Source: CAYWWY01 sp964580185 (lineage in GTDB: Bacteria; Thermotogota; Thermotogae; MWEM01). From it: a stretch of 64,000 nt of DNA. Below, piece by piece: positions 8,436-17,517 of this stretch. The notes under the pieces were generated by a model. That model saw nothing but the letters and a program-made list of their open reading frames with translations. It did not search any database and had not been told where the DNA came from. Position 1 is the stretch's first letter. Each line of letters begins with the position of its first letter. Location: NCBI GenBank assembly GCA_964580185.1, contig CAZOJQ010000006.1:10789-74788 (forward strand), given 5' to 3'. A program made the translations under genes and the position numbers.

Positions 8436-9463
8436 AGGACTCCCTCCGGCTTTTGCCCGGTCTCGATAAGGTATTGGATCAGAGAGCTTATGTATTGTCT
8501 GACCGACGTATAATATGTTCGTTCCGCTGTGCGGAGGTTCTTTCGCGCATTATGGTAATCTCGTTCGGAAACGAGCCCCCTTTCTTGACGACTGATTGTC
8601 TCAGCATATCGTTTCTGTTCGATTTCCCAACGGGTTTTGGCAATGTTCACGGATAAATAGTGGGTTTCGAGGGTTTTCTTTCGATCGGCGTGATCCTCTA
8701 ACGTAGAAATGAGCAAGCTTTGATAAGCGAGTTCCCGATCCCTGAAATTCAGCTCTTTTTCTTTCTGTTCAAAAGGGCTGGCCATGAAGGAGAGAATGGA
8801 TAAATCATTTTGAGCAATCTTCATGTTCAATTCAGCGGCTTTCAGGGCGTAGCTCAACGCAAGATATTCCTCATCGGTACGGGAAAAATTCTGAGGGGCA
8901 GGAATGGCAAAGCTTAGAGAAACCGGATTCAGCTTGATAATCCGATTCAGCGCACCCACGGTTCGATCATAGTCCCATTGGGCTGTAATCCAAGATTGTT
9001 TTGCTTCTTCCATCTGGAGTTGAGCCATCTGCATGTCGGTATCGGAAATAAGCTTCCTGCTGTGAAGGGATTGATTTTCGGCCACGGATTTAACGGCTTC
9101 ATTATAATTGATCTGAGCGATTTCGAGATTGATATCATAGATCAGTGTATTGGCAAGCAGATTTAGCCCGTCTATGTAGATCTGTTGCAAAGATCTTTGC
9201 TGGTTGCTGATTCGATTGATGGAATCGAGTTCAGCCCGGAGTCGTTCAGCCTCTGAGGACGCTGCAATCTTGGCTCGCTCATAGTTCATCTCGCTGATTT
9301 CAACCTGAAGTGTCCACAATGCATAATCCGGGTTCTTTTCCAGCCAGTTTTGGAAAAAGACACCCATACTTGATCCGTCTGAGGAAAAAAGCACCCCAAC
9401 AAACATAAAAATCCCACCCACCAGACAAGCGATTTTTCGTTTTTTTGGAAAAAACCCTTTCAT
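8432..9463 (-). CDS. TolC-like outer-membrane efflux protein, first copy (shorter, helix-rich)
   Basis: A 343-residue exported protein, mostly predicted coiled coil, resembling the helical barrel part of the TolC/OEP family. I place the start at ATG 9463 because GGAGG sits 8 nt upstream; an earlier ATG at 9490 overlaps the kinase stop but has no ribosome binding site. The signal peptide is MKGFFPKKRKIACLVGGIFM followed by a hydrophobic stretch. Few strand-like segments are seen, and it is about 95 residues shorter than its neighbour, so it may pair with it or serve as a helical extension rather than a full channel. That is inference. Confidence 0.65.
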   Translation of the reverse strand: MKGFFPKKRKIACLVGGIFMFVGVLFSSDGSSMGVFFQNWLEKNPDYALWTLQVEISEMNYERAKIAASSEAERLRAELDSINRISNQQRSLQQIYIDGLNLLANTLIYDINLEIAQINYNEAVKSVAENQSLHSRKLISDTDMQMAQLQMEEAKQSWITAQWDYDRTVGALNRIIKLNPVSLSFAIPAPQNFSRTDEEYLALSYALKAAELNMKIAQNDLSILSFMASPFEQKEKELNFRDRELAYQSLLISTLEDHADRKKTLETHYLSVNIAKTRWEIEQKRYAETISRQERGLVSERDYHNARKNLRTAERTYYTSVRQYISSLIQYLIETGQKPEGVL

Positions 9464-9486
9464 ACCAACGCCTCCTTCTATTTGGA

Positions 9487-10944
9487 TCATTCCTCTTTTC
9501 TTCGAATAAATGATTCTTGAATCCTACCGGTAGAAAAGGAGATCCATACGGTTGTTCCTTTTCCGAATTGACTTTGGATTCCATAGGTACAACCATGCGC
9601 TTCCAATATAGCTCTTGCGATGGACATTCCCAAACCCGGACTATCTTCTGCTTCTTTCCGTGACCGGTCCACTTTATAGAATCGATCCCATACATGGGGA
9701 ATCGCTTCTGGGGGAATCCCGATTCCTTGGTCGATGATCCGTAAACGCAGATGTCCTTCAATCGGTTCTCCACAAATTGTTATTGTCGATGGAAAATTCG
9801 AGTACTTGACGGCATTCTCGACCAAATTAGATAAGGCTCGGTACATCCAATGTCGATCTACCTCGATCGTCCATTCCGGGTTCACATCCACCGAGAACTG
9901 AATCTCTTGTTCGCCAGTAACAGGAGTGAACGGTTGGATGACATCATAAATGAGCGACCGTAATCCAACGGGTTCATGGTTCAATGAATACCCACCCGAT
10001 TCCATACGGGAGAGTTCCAAGATCTTGTCTACTCTTTGGCTAAGGACCTTTGCTTCATGGATGATGATCCGCACATGATCCTTCAGGTCGCTGTCTGGCT
10101 CTTCGTGAAAGTCCTGTAGGATTTCTGCATAGGCCAGTATGGTATTGATTGGTGTTCTCAAGTCATGGGAGGTGTTCGTGATCAATTCCTCCCGAAATGT
10201 TTCGATCTTTCGAAGCTGAAGGGCCATTTCATTGATCGACTCGGTCAGTTCGCCGAGCTCATCAGAAGCCCCAGGAGGAACATAAACGTCAAAATCGCCG
10301 CGGGAAATCTTCCGAGCCGCATCTTTGACACGAATGATCTGCTTCGAGAAAAATCGGGCAAAGAAAAGCGCCAATAAGCTTCCGAAGATGATAGACAGGA
10401 AGCTGATCCAAAAGATTTGTCGCTCAATCACGTTGGTAGTCTCTTGCATCTGGCTCAAAGGCTCAGAAAGGATTGCATAGACCCAACCGCGGGGACTATC
10501 TGAAATTGGCAACCCTCGCACAAGAAAAGCCCCTCTCGGAAACTGTTGCCCTGCGCCCAATGCCACTTGAAAGGGTTGTCCATCTTCCATCCAAGAAATG
10601 GATGGGGTCAGAAAAGTGATTGAACTGGTCCGAAAAAAAGGAAGATCTCGCGCAATCGAACTATAGAATAGATCACCGCTTGCATTCATAATCGCGATAT
10701 GGACCCCTTCTGATGCAGAAATTTCGTTGAATCCCGAGTGAAGAGATTCCAAGTACCCGGTTGATCCCAACAGCTTGGTGATCTGGACTTCAATCTGTTC
10801 CAACCGATTTTTTTTCATCGAAAGATAGCTTTCTTCCAAAAGCTGTACTTGAAAAACCCACATGAGCGCGATAATAAAAAGGATCAAGATCCATACTGCC
10901 AGCCACATCTTGACCAAAAGGGAAAACCTAATCCGTCGAATCAA
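9487..10944 (-). CDS. Membrane sensor histidine kinase (EnvZ/BaeS type)
   Basis: A 485-residue two-component sensor. Two helices (about residues 13-31 and 177-197) bracket an extracytoplasmic sensor of about 145 residues. A HAMP domain (198-250) is followed by the dimerisation domain with phospho-acceptor His260 in NTSHDLRTP. The ATPase domain has the N-box NLVENAVKYSN, IDQGIGIPPEAI and GLGMSIARAILEAHG. The start appears to be TTG at 10944, overlapping the regulator gene by 17 nt. With the upstream regulator it probably controls this efflux operon, sensing a compound or envelope stress outside the membrane. Confidence 0.92.
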   Translation of the reverse strand: MIRRIRFSLLVKMWLAVWILILFIIALMWVFQVQLLEESYLSMKKNRLEQIEVQITKLLGSTGYLESLHSGFNEISASEGVHIAIMNASGDLFYSSIARDLPFFRTSSITFLTPSISWMEDGQPFQVALGAGQQFPRGAFLVRGLPISDSPRGWVYAILSEPLSQMQETTNVIERQIFWISFLSIIFGSLLALFFARFFSKQIIRVKDAARKISRGDFDVYVPPGASDELGELTESINEMALQLRKIETFREELITNTSHDLRTPINTILAYAEILQDFHEEPDSDLKDHVRIIIHEAKVLSQRVDKILELSRMESGGYSLNHEPVGLRSLIYDVIQPFTPVTGEQEIQFSVDVNPEWTIEVDRHWMYRALSNLVENAVKYSNFPSTITICGEPIEGHLRLRIIDQGIGIPPEAIPHVWDRFYKVDRSRKEAEDSPGLGMSIARAILEAHGCTYGIQSQFGKGTTVWISFSTGRIQESFIRRKEE

Positions 10945-11602
10945 ATTTATACCCCACTCCCCAAACAGTTTTGATCCATTGACGATTCAGACCCAATTTG
11001 GTTCGGATCTGCTTTATATGGGTATCCACAGTCCGATAATCCGTAACGTCTCGATCCCCCCAGACCCTTTCGAGTAACTCCTCTCGGGAATAGACACGAT
11101 TCGGATGCGTACTGATCAACAGCAGCAAATCGTATTCTCGGGGAGTGAGGTCCAAAGCGTTGCCTTGGATTGAGATCAATCGAGATGGTTCGTTGATGCT
11201 AAGCCCATCAGAGCGTTCATCGATCCTTTGCCCGTCTGATAGCTTCGCTCTCCGTAAAATGGCCCGAATTTTTCCCACAAGTTCCTTGATGCTGAATGGT
11301 TTGGGGAGATAATCATCCGCGCCCAAGTCATATCCTTTCAAACGGTCAGACACTTCTCCCTTGGCGCTCAGTACAATGATCGGAATTTCTTGAAAACGAT
11401 TCCGATCCTCAAGAATGTCCCATCCATTCAGGGAAGGAAGCATAATGTCCAGGACGATCAGATCAATATCTCCTTTGCACGCTCTCACGAACCCTTCCGC
11501 TCCATCAGTAGCTTGGACCACTTCGTATCCGGATTTTTCCAAATACAATTTAATGGCATTGGATAGGTTTATACTGTCTTCAACAATCAAGATCCGCTCC
11601 AT
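10928..11602 (-). CDS. OmpR/PhoB-family response regulator
   Basis: A 224-residue DNA-binding response regulator. The receiver domain has the phospho-acceptor Asp in LIVLDIMLPSLNG, the Thr/Ser switch in VLSAKG and the Lys in YLPKPFS. The C-terminal winged helix has LTPREYDLLLLISTHPNRVYSREELLERVWG and VDTHIKQIRTKLG. I chose ATG 11602 (MERILIVEDS) because it matches the family start; a TTG frame start at 11626 lies inside the ribosome binding region. It heads the operon that continues into the kinase and efflux genes, so autoregulation is likely. Confidence 0.92.
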   Translation of the reverse strand: MERILIVEDSINLSNAIKLYLEKSGYEVVQATDGAEGFVRACKGDIDLIVLDIMLPSLNGWDILEDRNRFQEIPIIVLSAKGEVSDRLKGYDLGADDYLPKPFSIKELVGKIRAILRRAKLSDGQRIDERSDGLSINEPSRLISIQGNALDLTPREYDLLLLISTHPNRVYSREELLERVWGDRDVTDYRTVDTHIKQIRTKLGLNRQWIKTVWGVGYKFDSTD

Positions 11603-11642
11603 CTTTGGATTGTTCGCCTCCTTCAATCCATTTCGCAGATCT

Positions 11643-11648
11643 ATTATA
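11643..11648 (-). promoter_or_regulatory. -10 element of the regulator-kinase-efflux operon
   Basis: The minus strand reads GGTATAATAG, a perfect TATAAT about 40 nt upstream of the regulator start. A TTCACA lies 20 nt further upstream, a poor spacing for a -35. It is the only candidate promoter I see for the seven-gene run down to 3842. Confidence 0.5.
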
Positions 11649-11698
11649 CCTCTGATATGTGATCTTTTTGTGAATGAATTAGGATCACGCTTGAACCC

Positions 11699-11727
11699 TT
11701 GCTTTTTTCGATTTTCTCGTGTATCAT
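11699..11727 (+). promoter_or_regulatory. Sigma-70-type promoter for the PLP enzyme gene
   Basis: TTGCTT is followed after 17 nt by TATCAT, about 40 nt before the start at 11771. It is back-to-back with the efflux operon promoter. Confidence 0.5.
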
Positions 11728-11770
11728 AGGTTAACCAAGATACCTTTGATCAAGGAGGGATAGCATACCC

Positions 11771-13183
11771 ATGAGCAGCAAAAATCGATCGCAGATGATT
11801 CTCGGACCTACATTCGAAGAGATGCTTCACCCGGAGACCATCGATCCGAACATACGAAAACGGTCCTTGAAGGCCCTGAAGGAAGATCCACTCGACCCGA
11901 TCAACTTCTATAATATCACCTGGAAAAACGCGCAAAACCAGATCTATTATGTCGTCGTTCCCAAGATTCTGACCGGTGTGGACGCCAACATCGTCTTGCT
12001 GTATGGAATGGAGTTCCCAACAGGCAGCCATAAAGTAGGAGCCACATACTCGATTCTGATGGAAAAGGTGGTCCGGGGAGAGATCGATCCCTTTTTCCAT
12101 ACGTTGGTATGGCCCTCTACCGGCAATTATGGAATCGGAGGTGCGTGGGTTGGATGCCGGATGGGTTTTGATTCTGTAGTGATCCTGCCCGAAGAGATGA
12201 GCCGAGAGCGGTTTGACATGATTCACGATTTTGGGGGGCGAGCAATCGCGACTCCGGGTTGCGAATCCAATGTCAAAGAGATCTATGATAAAGCCAAAGA
12301 GCTGAAAGCGGAAAACCCCGAAAAAGTCAGGGTCTTGAATCAATTCGAGGAATTTGGCAACTATCGCTTTCACTACTACGTTACAGGCAATACCCTCGTG
12401 GAATTGACCGAACAGATCCACACCCAAGGGATTGGAACCGGCCGCGCAAGCGCTTTTGTCTCGACAATGGGTTCCTCCGGTACCATCGCCGCAGGAGACC
12501 GGTTGAAAGAAGTCTTTCCCAGCTGTCGAATCATTGGGGCTGAACCGATCCAATGTCCGACTTTGATCTGCAACGGATATGGTGGCCATGATATACAGGG
12601 GATTGGCGATAAACATGTCACGTGGATCCATAATGTCATGAACATGGATGCTATGGTGGCTGTCGACGATATCGAATCCAAACAAGGCCTCCAGCTACTC
12701 ACCAGCGAGTCAGGAAAATCGTATCTGAAGCGAATGGGAATGGCGCCCCATTGTGTCGAGCAGTTTTCCCGGATCTTCGGAATTTCGGGGGTTGCCAATC
12801 TACTGTGCGCTATCAAAGCCGCCAAGTACTATGATATGACGGCTGAAGACACGTTGTTTACCGTTGCGACCGATCATGCAGGGCGCTATCATTCAGTGAT
12901 GCAGACAATGGAGCAGACCTTTGGGGCTCTGGATGAGCAAAAAGCAATGGTCATCCACGAAAAGGTTCTTTTAGGCGTGAAAACCGATTGGGTTCAGGAA
13001 GGCACACATGCCATCCGAAAGCAATGGCACAATCTGAAATACTACACATGGGTCGAACAACAGGGCAAGACTGTCGAAGAACTGAACGAAACGCGCAAAC
13101 CTCAGTTTTGGGACCATCAGAAGGAAAAAGTCCTCGAATCCGATCGACTCCTTCAAGAATGGCGCAAAGAACAGGAGGGATGA
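11771..13183 (+). CDS. PLP-dependent beta-family (tryptophan synthase beta/cysteine synthase fold) enzyme
   Basis: A 470-residue fold-type II pyridoxal-phosphate enzyme. The Schiff-base lysine is probably Lys88 in PTGSHKVGA, the Asn of the cofactor loop is in STGNYGIGG (residues 116-123), and the phosphate-binding loop is STMGSSGTIAAGD near 237. It is longer than O-acetylserine sulfhydrylases (about 310 residues) and carries an extended N-terminus and a C-terminal tail, a layout also seen in uncharacterised cysteine-synthase-like proteins of anaerobes. The reaction (cysteine synthesis, ammonia lyase or other beta-replacement) cannot be assigned. It is monocistronic, with AAGGAGG 12 nt before the start, and no amino-acid biosynthesis genes nearby. 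Confidence 0.8.
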   Translation: MSSKNRSQMILGPTFEEMLHPETIDPNIRKRSLKALKEDPLDPINFYNITWKNAQNQIYYVVVPKILTGVDANIVLLYGMEFPTGSHKVGATYSILMEKVVRGEIDPFFHTLVWPSTGNYGIGGAWVGCRMGFDSVVILPEEMSRERFDMIHDFGGRAIATPGCESNVKEIYDKAKELKAENPEKVRVLNQFEEFGNYRFHYYVTGNTLVELTEQIHTQGIGTGRASAFVSTMGSSGTIAAGDRLKEVFPSCRIIGAEPIQCPTLICNGYGGHDIQGIGDKHVTWIHNVMNMDAMVAVDDIESKQGLQLLTSESGKSYLKRMGMAPHCVEQFSRIFGISGVANLLCAIKAAKYYDMTAEDTLFTVATDHAGRYHSVMQTMEQTFGALDEQKAMVIHEKVLLGVKTDWVQEGTHAIRKQWHNLKYYTWVEQQGKTVEELNETRKPQFWDHQKEKVLESDRLLQEWRKEQEG

Positions 13184-13283
13184 GAGGATTGGAACGACGG
13201 GGCGCGTCCGGGTGAAATCCTGGAGGGAACCTTCGACAAAATCGATAAAAAGCGCAGAAACCCCCGGCTTCTACCCTGTATTA

Positions 13284-13292
13284 TGATATAAT
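13284..13292 (+). promoter_or_regulatory. Extended -10 promoter element for the diguanylate cyclase gene
   Basis: The sequence TGATATAAT is a perfect extended -10, 37 nt before the ATG at 13329. No clear -35 is present. Confidence 0.55.
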
Positions 13293-13328
13293 CGTTCTAT
13301 CCGGAAGGAAAAGAGGTGCCGTACACTC

Positions 13329-14303
13329 ATGAGGATCTTAATTGTAGAAGACTCCTTGGTACTTCAAAAAATGATGAATCATTTGTTGCAAAAAGAAGGA
13401 TATTCAGATGTTCATCTCCGGACTTCCGCCGAGGAAGCCGAACAATTCCTCCATTCCGGATCAGAAAACCCAGTTGACCTTATCTTGTTAGATATTTTTC
13501 TTGAAGGAGTCGATGGAATCGCATTTTGCCGGAAGATCAAAGAAGATTCGCATTTGCGGGACATACCAGTGATCATGGTCACAGCCAGTAGCGAACCGGA
13601 AGTTCTGAAAAGCGCTTTTGAAGCAGGAGCTATGGATTTCATCCGAAAACCCTTCGAAACGATCGAATTTCTTGCGCGGGTCCGATCGGCTTTGCTCCTG
13701 AAGAAAGAAATGGACCAGAGAAAGATGCGGGAATCGGAGCTATTGGAATTGAAAACTCACCTGGAAGAAGCCAATCGAAGACTGGAAGAACTCTCTCAAC
13801 AGGATGGGCTGACCCAGATCGCCAATCGGCGAAGGTTTGATGAATACTTCGAATCAGAGTGGAAACGAGCCAAACGGTACAACTATCCTCTATCGTTGAT
13901 TATGCTGGATATTGATTTTTTCAAGCTCTACAACGACACGTATGGCCACGTGGCTGGAGATGAATGCCTCAAAAACGTAGCCCTTCTGTTCAGGCAATGC
14001 CTAAAAAGACCGGAGGATCTGGTAGCCCGGTACGGGGGGGAAGAGTTTGCCGCCATTTTGCCCAACACAGACCGAAACGGAGCTAGGGTTGTCTCTCAAG
14101 AGATCCAAACCCGTTTGGAAGAAAAGAAGATTCTTCACGAATCGTCCGTTATCTCTCCGTATCTGACCGTTAGTATAGGCGCGGTCACATGGATTCCAGA
14201 AAGCGATAAAACGCCCGGCCGACTGGTGCAAATGGCAGATCAGGCTTTGTACTCGGCCAAGAAAAGAGGAAGAAATACCATCGTGGAACACACCCAACTA
14301 TGA
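13329..14303 (+). CDS. Response regulator-diguanylate cyclase (REC-GGDEF, PleD/WspR-like)
   Basis: A 324-residue protein that should make cyclic di-GMP from GTP under phosphorylation control. The receiver domain has phospho-acceptor Asp55 (LILLDIFLEG). A coiled-coil linker (about 125-157) is followed by the GGDEF domain, with the active-site loop GGEEF at 236-240 and the product-inhibition site RPED at 227-230, exactly five residues upstream. Both catalytic and I-site residues look intact. Its stop overlaps the start of the binding-protein lipoprotein gene by 4 nt, so the two products are made together. No kinase is in the same operon; the divergently placed NarX-type kinase is nearby but has its own regulator. 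Confidence 0.93.
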   Translation: MRILIVEDSLVLQKMMNHLLQKEGYSDVHLRTSAEEAEQFLHSGSENPVDLILLDIFLEGVDGIAFCRKIKEDSHLRDIPVIMVTASSEPEVLKSAFEAGAMDFIRKPFETIEFLARVRSALLLKKEMDQRKMRESELLELKTHLEEANRRLEELSQQDGLTQIANRRRFDEYFESEWKRAKRYNYPLSLIMLDIDFFKLYNDTYGHVAGDECLKNVALLFRQCLKRPEDLVARYGGEEFAAILPNTDRNGARVVSQEIQTRLEEKKILHESSVISPYLTVSIGAVTWIPESDKTPGRLVQMADQALYSAKKRGRNTIVEHTQL

Positions 14304-15493
14304 TCCTTCGGTTTCTGAAAAAGGCTATCTTCCTGCGCGCCCTTCTATTGATCGCCTGGGGTTTTCCGATCGTATTATTGTGCGGGTGCATGCTCTTTAC
14401 CCCCAGTTATACCATTCTGCTGATCTTAGGAGATTCACACCCCGCTGAAGACCCCAATGCCCATCGAATGGAAATTGCAGCTCAAATAGCCTGGCAAGAC
14501 CACTACGACCCGATGAAATACCCGTTTTCCCTAACGCTTCGGGTTTTACCCGACACTGAGGAATTGGGTCGGTGGATCGCCAACCGGGAAGAACCATCTA
14601 CCAATCAACCGACGATCGCAGTAATCGGTGGGGATACCGCGTCACTCAGCCGGAGATTGGCCGAAATGACAGCTGACAAGAAGATCGTCCACATCTCCCC
14701 AGCGCCTGGTGACGACCGCCTGTACGCAGAACACCCGCACAGCTTTGCAACCCGGGGTAGCGCCGTTCAAGAAGCGGAAATCATGGAACTCATTTTGTTG
14801 AACTATTGCGCAGAGCAATCCATTGAAATTGTCTATCATCCTTCTTTGGAATGGGTTGAACGGATGGAGGCTTTCTTATCGATTCTTGAGAACCATACCC
14901 ATTTTCCCGTCCAGTTGGTTGAGTATTCCTTTGACAATATGCGTCTGCCGCGAACGAAGTCCCCTAATCAAGAATCCTCAGACCCATCTGTTTTGATTCT
15001 CTTTCTTCCTCGGGAAGACTGCAGGGATTTTCTTGCGCGTGACCTGGATTCTCTTCGGTCGCATCGGATCATTGTGAGCAGCCAGTCCATTGATTCTGAG
15101 CTCGAGTCGCTTTCAGAAACCCTCGACACATCCATTTACGCCGTGATGCCTCGTGTGGAATATGACACGAGTCCGTCTGCGCACCCTCATTCGAACCTGG
15201 ATTGGGAACGATTTGCACAAAGATATCAGGCCCAAACAGGCCAGAAAGAACTGGATGCTCTCGCCGCAGACACATACGCAGCCGTTTATGCGTTGTTGGA
15301 AGTTATCCGGATAAATGGGGAATCGTTTGACGCCATTCTGGAAGGGCTATATGAATACAAAGGATATGGCATAACCGGTCCGATCGCCTTCACTCTAGCA
15401 GGTATTGTGGAAGAGAACCCGTATGTACCCGTCCAGATTTTTGCCCAAGGGCCGATCCTGCTCCGACATTCTCCTTTGAAATCAGAGGAATGA
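14300..15493 (+). CDS. Periplasmic binding protein-like lipoprotein (type 1 fold), coupled to the diguanylate cyclase
   Basis: A 397-residue predicted lipoprotein. A hydrophobic N-terminus ends in a lipobox-like LLCGC with the lipid Cys near residue 30. The rest resembles branched-chain amino-acid-type (type 1) binding proteins: ADPNAHR..MEIAAQ opening, TIAVIGGDTASLSRRLAEMTA, the SPAPGDD..HSFATRGS stretch and a late LDALAADTYAAVYALLEVI helix as in Leu/Ile/Val binding proteins. No permease or ATPase is near, so it may be a sensory rather than a transport protein. It overlaps the upstream cyclase gene (ATGA), which hints that it feeds a ligand signal into cyclic di-GMP control. The function is inferred from context. 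Confidence 0.7.
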   Translation: MILRFLKKAIFLRALLLIAWGFPIVLLCGCMLFTPSYTILLILGDSHPAEDPNAHRMEIAAQIAWQDHYDPMKYPFSLTLRVLPDTEELGRWIANREEPSTNQPTIAVIGGDTASLSRRLAEMTADKKIVHISPAPGDDRLYAEHPHSFATRGSAVQEAEIMELILLNYCAEQSIEIVYHPSLEWVERMEAFLSILENHTHFPVQLVEYSFDNMRLPRTKSPNQESSDPSVLILFLPREDCRDFLARDLDSLRSHRIIVSSQSIDSELESLSETLDTSIYAVMPRVEYDTSPSAHPHSNLDWERFAQRYQAQTGQKELDALAADTYAAVYALLEVIRINGESFDAILEGLYEYKGYGITGPIAFTLAGIVEENPYVPVQIFAQGPILLRHSPLKSEE

Positions 15494-15535
15494 ATGGTCT
15501 TGGAATTACAGCAGACCTGCTTCATCCGGGACGCT

Positions 15536-16180
15536 CTAGGTTGGCAGATGATTTCGGAACGCGAAAATCGCAATTTGCGTGCGATCTCGGAGATTCAGCT
15601 TGGACAAGATCTTTCCAATGTTGTTTTTGACCGTTCCTTCAGATAGAAACAGTCGATCGGCGATCTCTTTATTGGACAACCCTTGACAGATCCACCGAAT
15701 GAGTTCCAGATCTTTCTCACTGAGCAAGTATTCCTCAATAATCTTGCTCAAAGCAGCGGGGGACGATTTTGAAGGTTCCATTATCCGTTGGACAATCCGA
15801 GGAGCGATGGCCACATTCCCAATATGGGCATTTTTGATCGCTTCATAAATCCGTTGGCTAGAACTATCCTTGAGCAAATACCCGCTGGCACCGTATGATA
15901 GGGCTGCGTGGATGTATTCGTCGTCCATGAAGGTAGTCAAGATCACGACCTGTATCTCCGGATGCATCTCTTTAATCATTCGAGTTCCCTCCACACCATC
16001 ACACCGATCCATCCGGATATCCATCAGGATCACATCAGGGTTCTTTTGTCTACAGAAGCGAACCGCTTCCAACCCGTTATGGCAGACACCAATCACTTCA
16101 ATATCGGAAAATCCCTCAAGAATGAGTCGTAGCCCTTCGCAAATCAATGCTTCATCATCCACGATCAATACTTTGATCAT
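15536..16180 (-). CDS. NarL/FixJ-family response regulator
   Basis: A 214-residue transcription regulator. The receiver has phospho-acceptor Asp54 (ILMDIRMD), TTFMDD and LLKDSS. The C-terminal LuxR-type helix-turn-helix is LSNKEIADRLFLSEGTVKNN. The start is ATG 16180 with GGAGG 9 nt upstream; this leaves a 26-nt overlap with the kinase gene. It forms a two-component pair with that kinase. The target genes are not visible; the nearby lipoprotein pair behind the divergent promoter is one possibility. Confidence 0.93.
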   Translation of the reverse strand: MIKVLIVDDEALICEGLRLILEGFSDIEVIGVCHNGLEAVRFCRQKNPDVILMDIRMDRCDGVEGTRMIKEMHPEIQVVILTTFMDDEYIHAALSYGASGYLLKDSSSQRIYEAIKNAHIGNVAIAPRIVQRIMEPSKSSPAALSKIIEEYLLSEKDLELIRWICQGLSNKEIADRLFLSEGTVKNNIGKILSKLNLRDRTQIAIFAFRNHLPT

Positions 16181-17384
16181 TGGCTGTGTCCTCCTTTTTT
16201 GCTCCCTCCGCGATCCTGCGAGGCAGATGAACATTGACTTCGAATCCCTTCCCTGGTTCCGAAAAGACAGCCATAGTCCCACCGAGAGAATCAACCCGTT
16301 CTCGAATGCCCTTCAACCCCATACCGAATTGAATGGGGAACGATCCCTGCCCATCGTCTTTGATCTGAGAGTATACTCCATCCTCAAGAAACTGGATGGA
16401 TATCTGAACCCGCTGAGCCTTTCCATGGCGCAAACTGTTGCTCAAACATTCCTGAACAATTCGATACAATTGATGACTCTGGTCCGAGTTTATGGAATAC
16501 CCCGCTTTGGACCGGATTAACCGGACATCCATACCAGTGAGTTTTCGAAAGGTTTTGATCAGTTCTTCAATCGCGAAAATCCCTTCGAAATGGTCGAATT
16601 CGATGGGGCGAAGCTCTCGTACCGTTCTGCGAACATTTTCCAGCGACTCTTGAGTAAAGCCGACCAAATGTCCGATCATTTGTTCCGCTTGCCCTGGATC
16701 CTTTTGAATCAATGATCGAATGGCCTGCAATTGGATCCCGAGGGTGGACAAGGCATGACCGGCGCTATCGTGCAATTCGCGCGAAATCCGGGCTCGTTCC
16801 CGCAGAAGCGTTAGTTCTTCAATGGTTTGAGAATACTGTTCCAATGTATCATAGGCTTCTTTGAGTCTCTCTTCGGAAACACGGAGTTGGTCGTACAACT
16901 CTTGGGCAATCTGCTTTTTGCCCCGTTCTTTTTGCAGAATCAAACAGAATCCTGCGGGGAAGAGACACAGCAGAAGATCGGCCCAAAACGCCACAGAATC
17001 CTGTCCCCCAAAGAAATTCGGGCTTACAGTATGATACGCCAAAACCAGAACGGAAAGAATCGCTGCCAATGAAATGAAGTACGGTGCATTCTTCTTGGAT
17101 ATCGATCCATCCATAATCACCGAAAGTAGGAAGATGGAAAGGAATCCGCCATACTGGAAAAATAGAAGGACCCCTAAAACGGTCTCTGCAGCCAAGGACG
17201 CCCAAAAGAAAACCATACGATACGAAAAGAAGTAATTTTCTCGCAATTGTGACAAAGCAATCCAGCCAAGAACCATCACCCATCCTGCAGGATATATCGT
17301 AGGTTGGGCAATTTCCCAACGCACCACCCAAAAAACCGCAAATCCATACGAAAGAAGCTTTATGATCGATAGCGAGCTCCGCAT
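16155..17384 (-). CDS. NarX/DegS-type sensor histidine kinase
   Basis: A 409-residue kinase with four to six N-terminal membrane helices (residues 8-150) and almost no extracytoplasmic domain, so it may sense within the membrane. A coiled coil (155-195) leads into the HisKA_3 domain with phospho-acceptor His205 in ELHDSAGHALSTLG. The ATPase domain is recognisable from YRIVQECLSNSLRHGKAQ and KDDGQGSFPIQFGMGLKGIRERV. The start ATG has AAGGAG 7 nt upstream. It overlaps its regulator gene. Confidence 0.92.
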   Translation of the reverse strand: MRSSLSIIKLLSYGFAVFWVVRWEIAQPTIYPAGWVMVLGWIALSQLRENYFFSYRMVFFWASLAAETVLGVLLFFQYGGFLSIFLLSVIMDGSISKKNAPYFISLAAILSVLVLAYHTVSPNFFGGQDSVAFWADLLLCLFPAGFCLILQKERGKKQIAQELYDQLRVSEERLKEAYDTLEQYSQTIEELTLLRERARISRELHDSAGHALSTLGIQLQAIRSLIQKDPGQAEQMIGHLVGFTQESLENVRRTVRELRPIEFDHFEGIFAIEELIKTFRKLTGMDVRLIRSKAGYSINSDQSHQLYRIVQECLSNSLRHGKAQRVQISIQFLEDGVYSQIKDDGQGSFPIQFGMGLKGIRERVDSLGGTMAVFSEPGKGFEVNVHLPRRIAEGAKKEDTANDQSIDRG

Positions 17385-17462
17385 CCCTGAACTCCTTATC
17401 CCTGAAAATCAATCCCCCCCGAAGAGACCAACACTCCGGGGTGGCCGCAGTTTCTCAGGGCT

Positions 17463-17471
17463 AGTATACCA
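17463..17471 (-). promoter_or_regulatory. Extended -10 promoter element for the NarX/NarL pair
   Basis: The minus strand reads TGGTATACT about 80 nt upstream of the kinase start. It is divergent from the lipoprotein promoter 40 nt away. Confidence 0.5.
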
Positions 17472-17508
17472 TAGATCTCGAAGGTACGCCCCATTTTTTG
17501 GCCAATCA

Positions 17509-17517
17509 TGGTATAAT
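17509..17517 (+). promoter_or_regulatory. Extended -10 promoter element for the tandem lipoproteins
   Basis: TGGTATAAT is a perfect extended -10, 100 nt upstream of the first lipoprotein start. The intervening leader has a strong AAGGAGG before the ATG. Confidence 0.55.

Noticed and set aside
9487..9490. Start of the first TolC-like gene at the ATGA overlap with the kinase stop
   Set aside because: The ATG at 9463 has a strong GGAGG at the right distance and begins a normal signal peptide.
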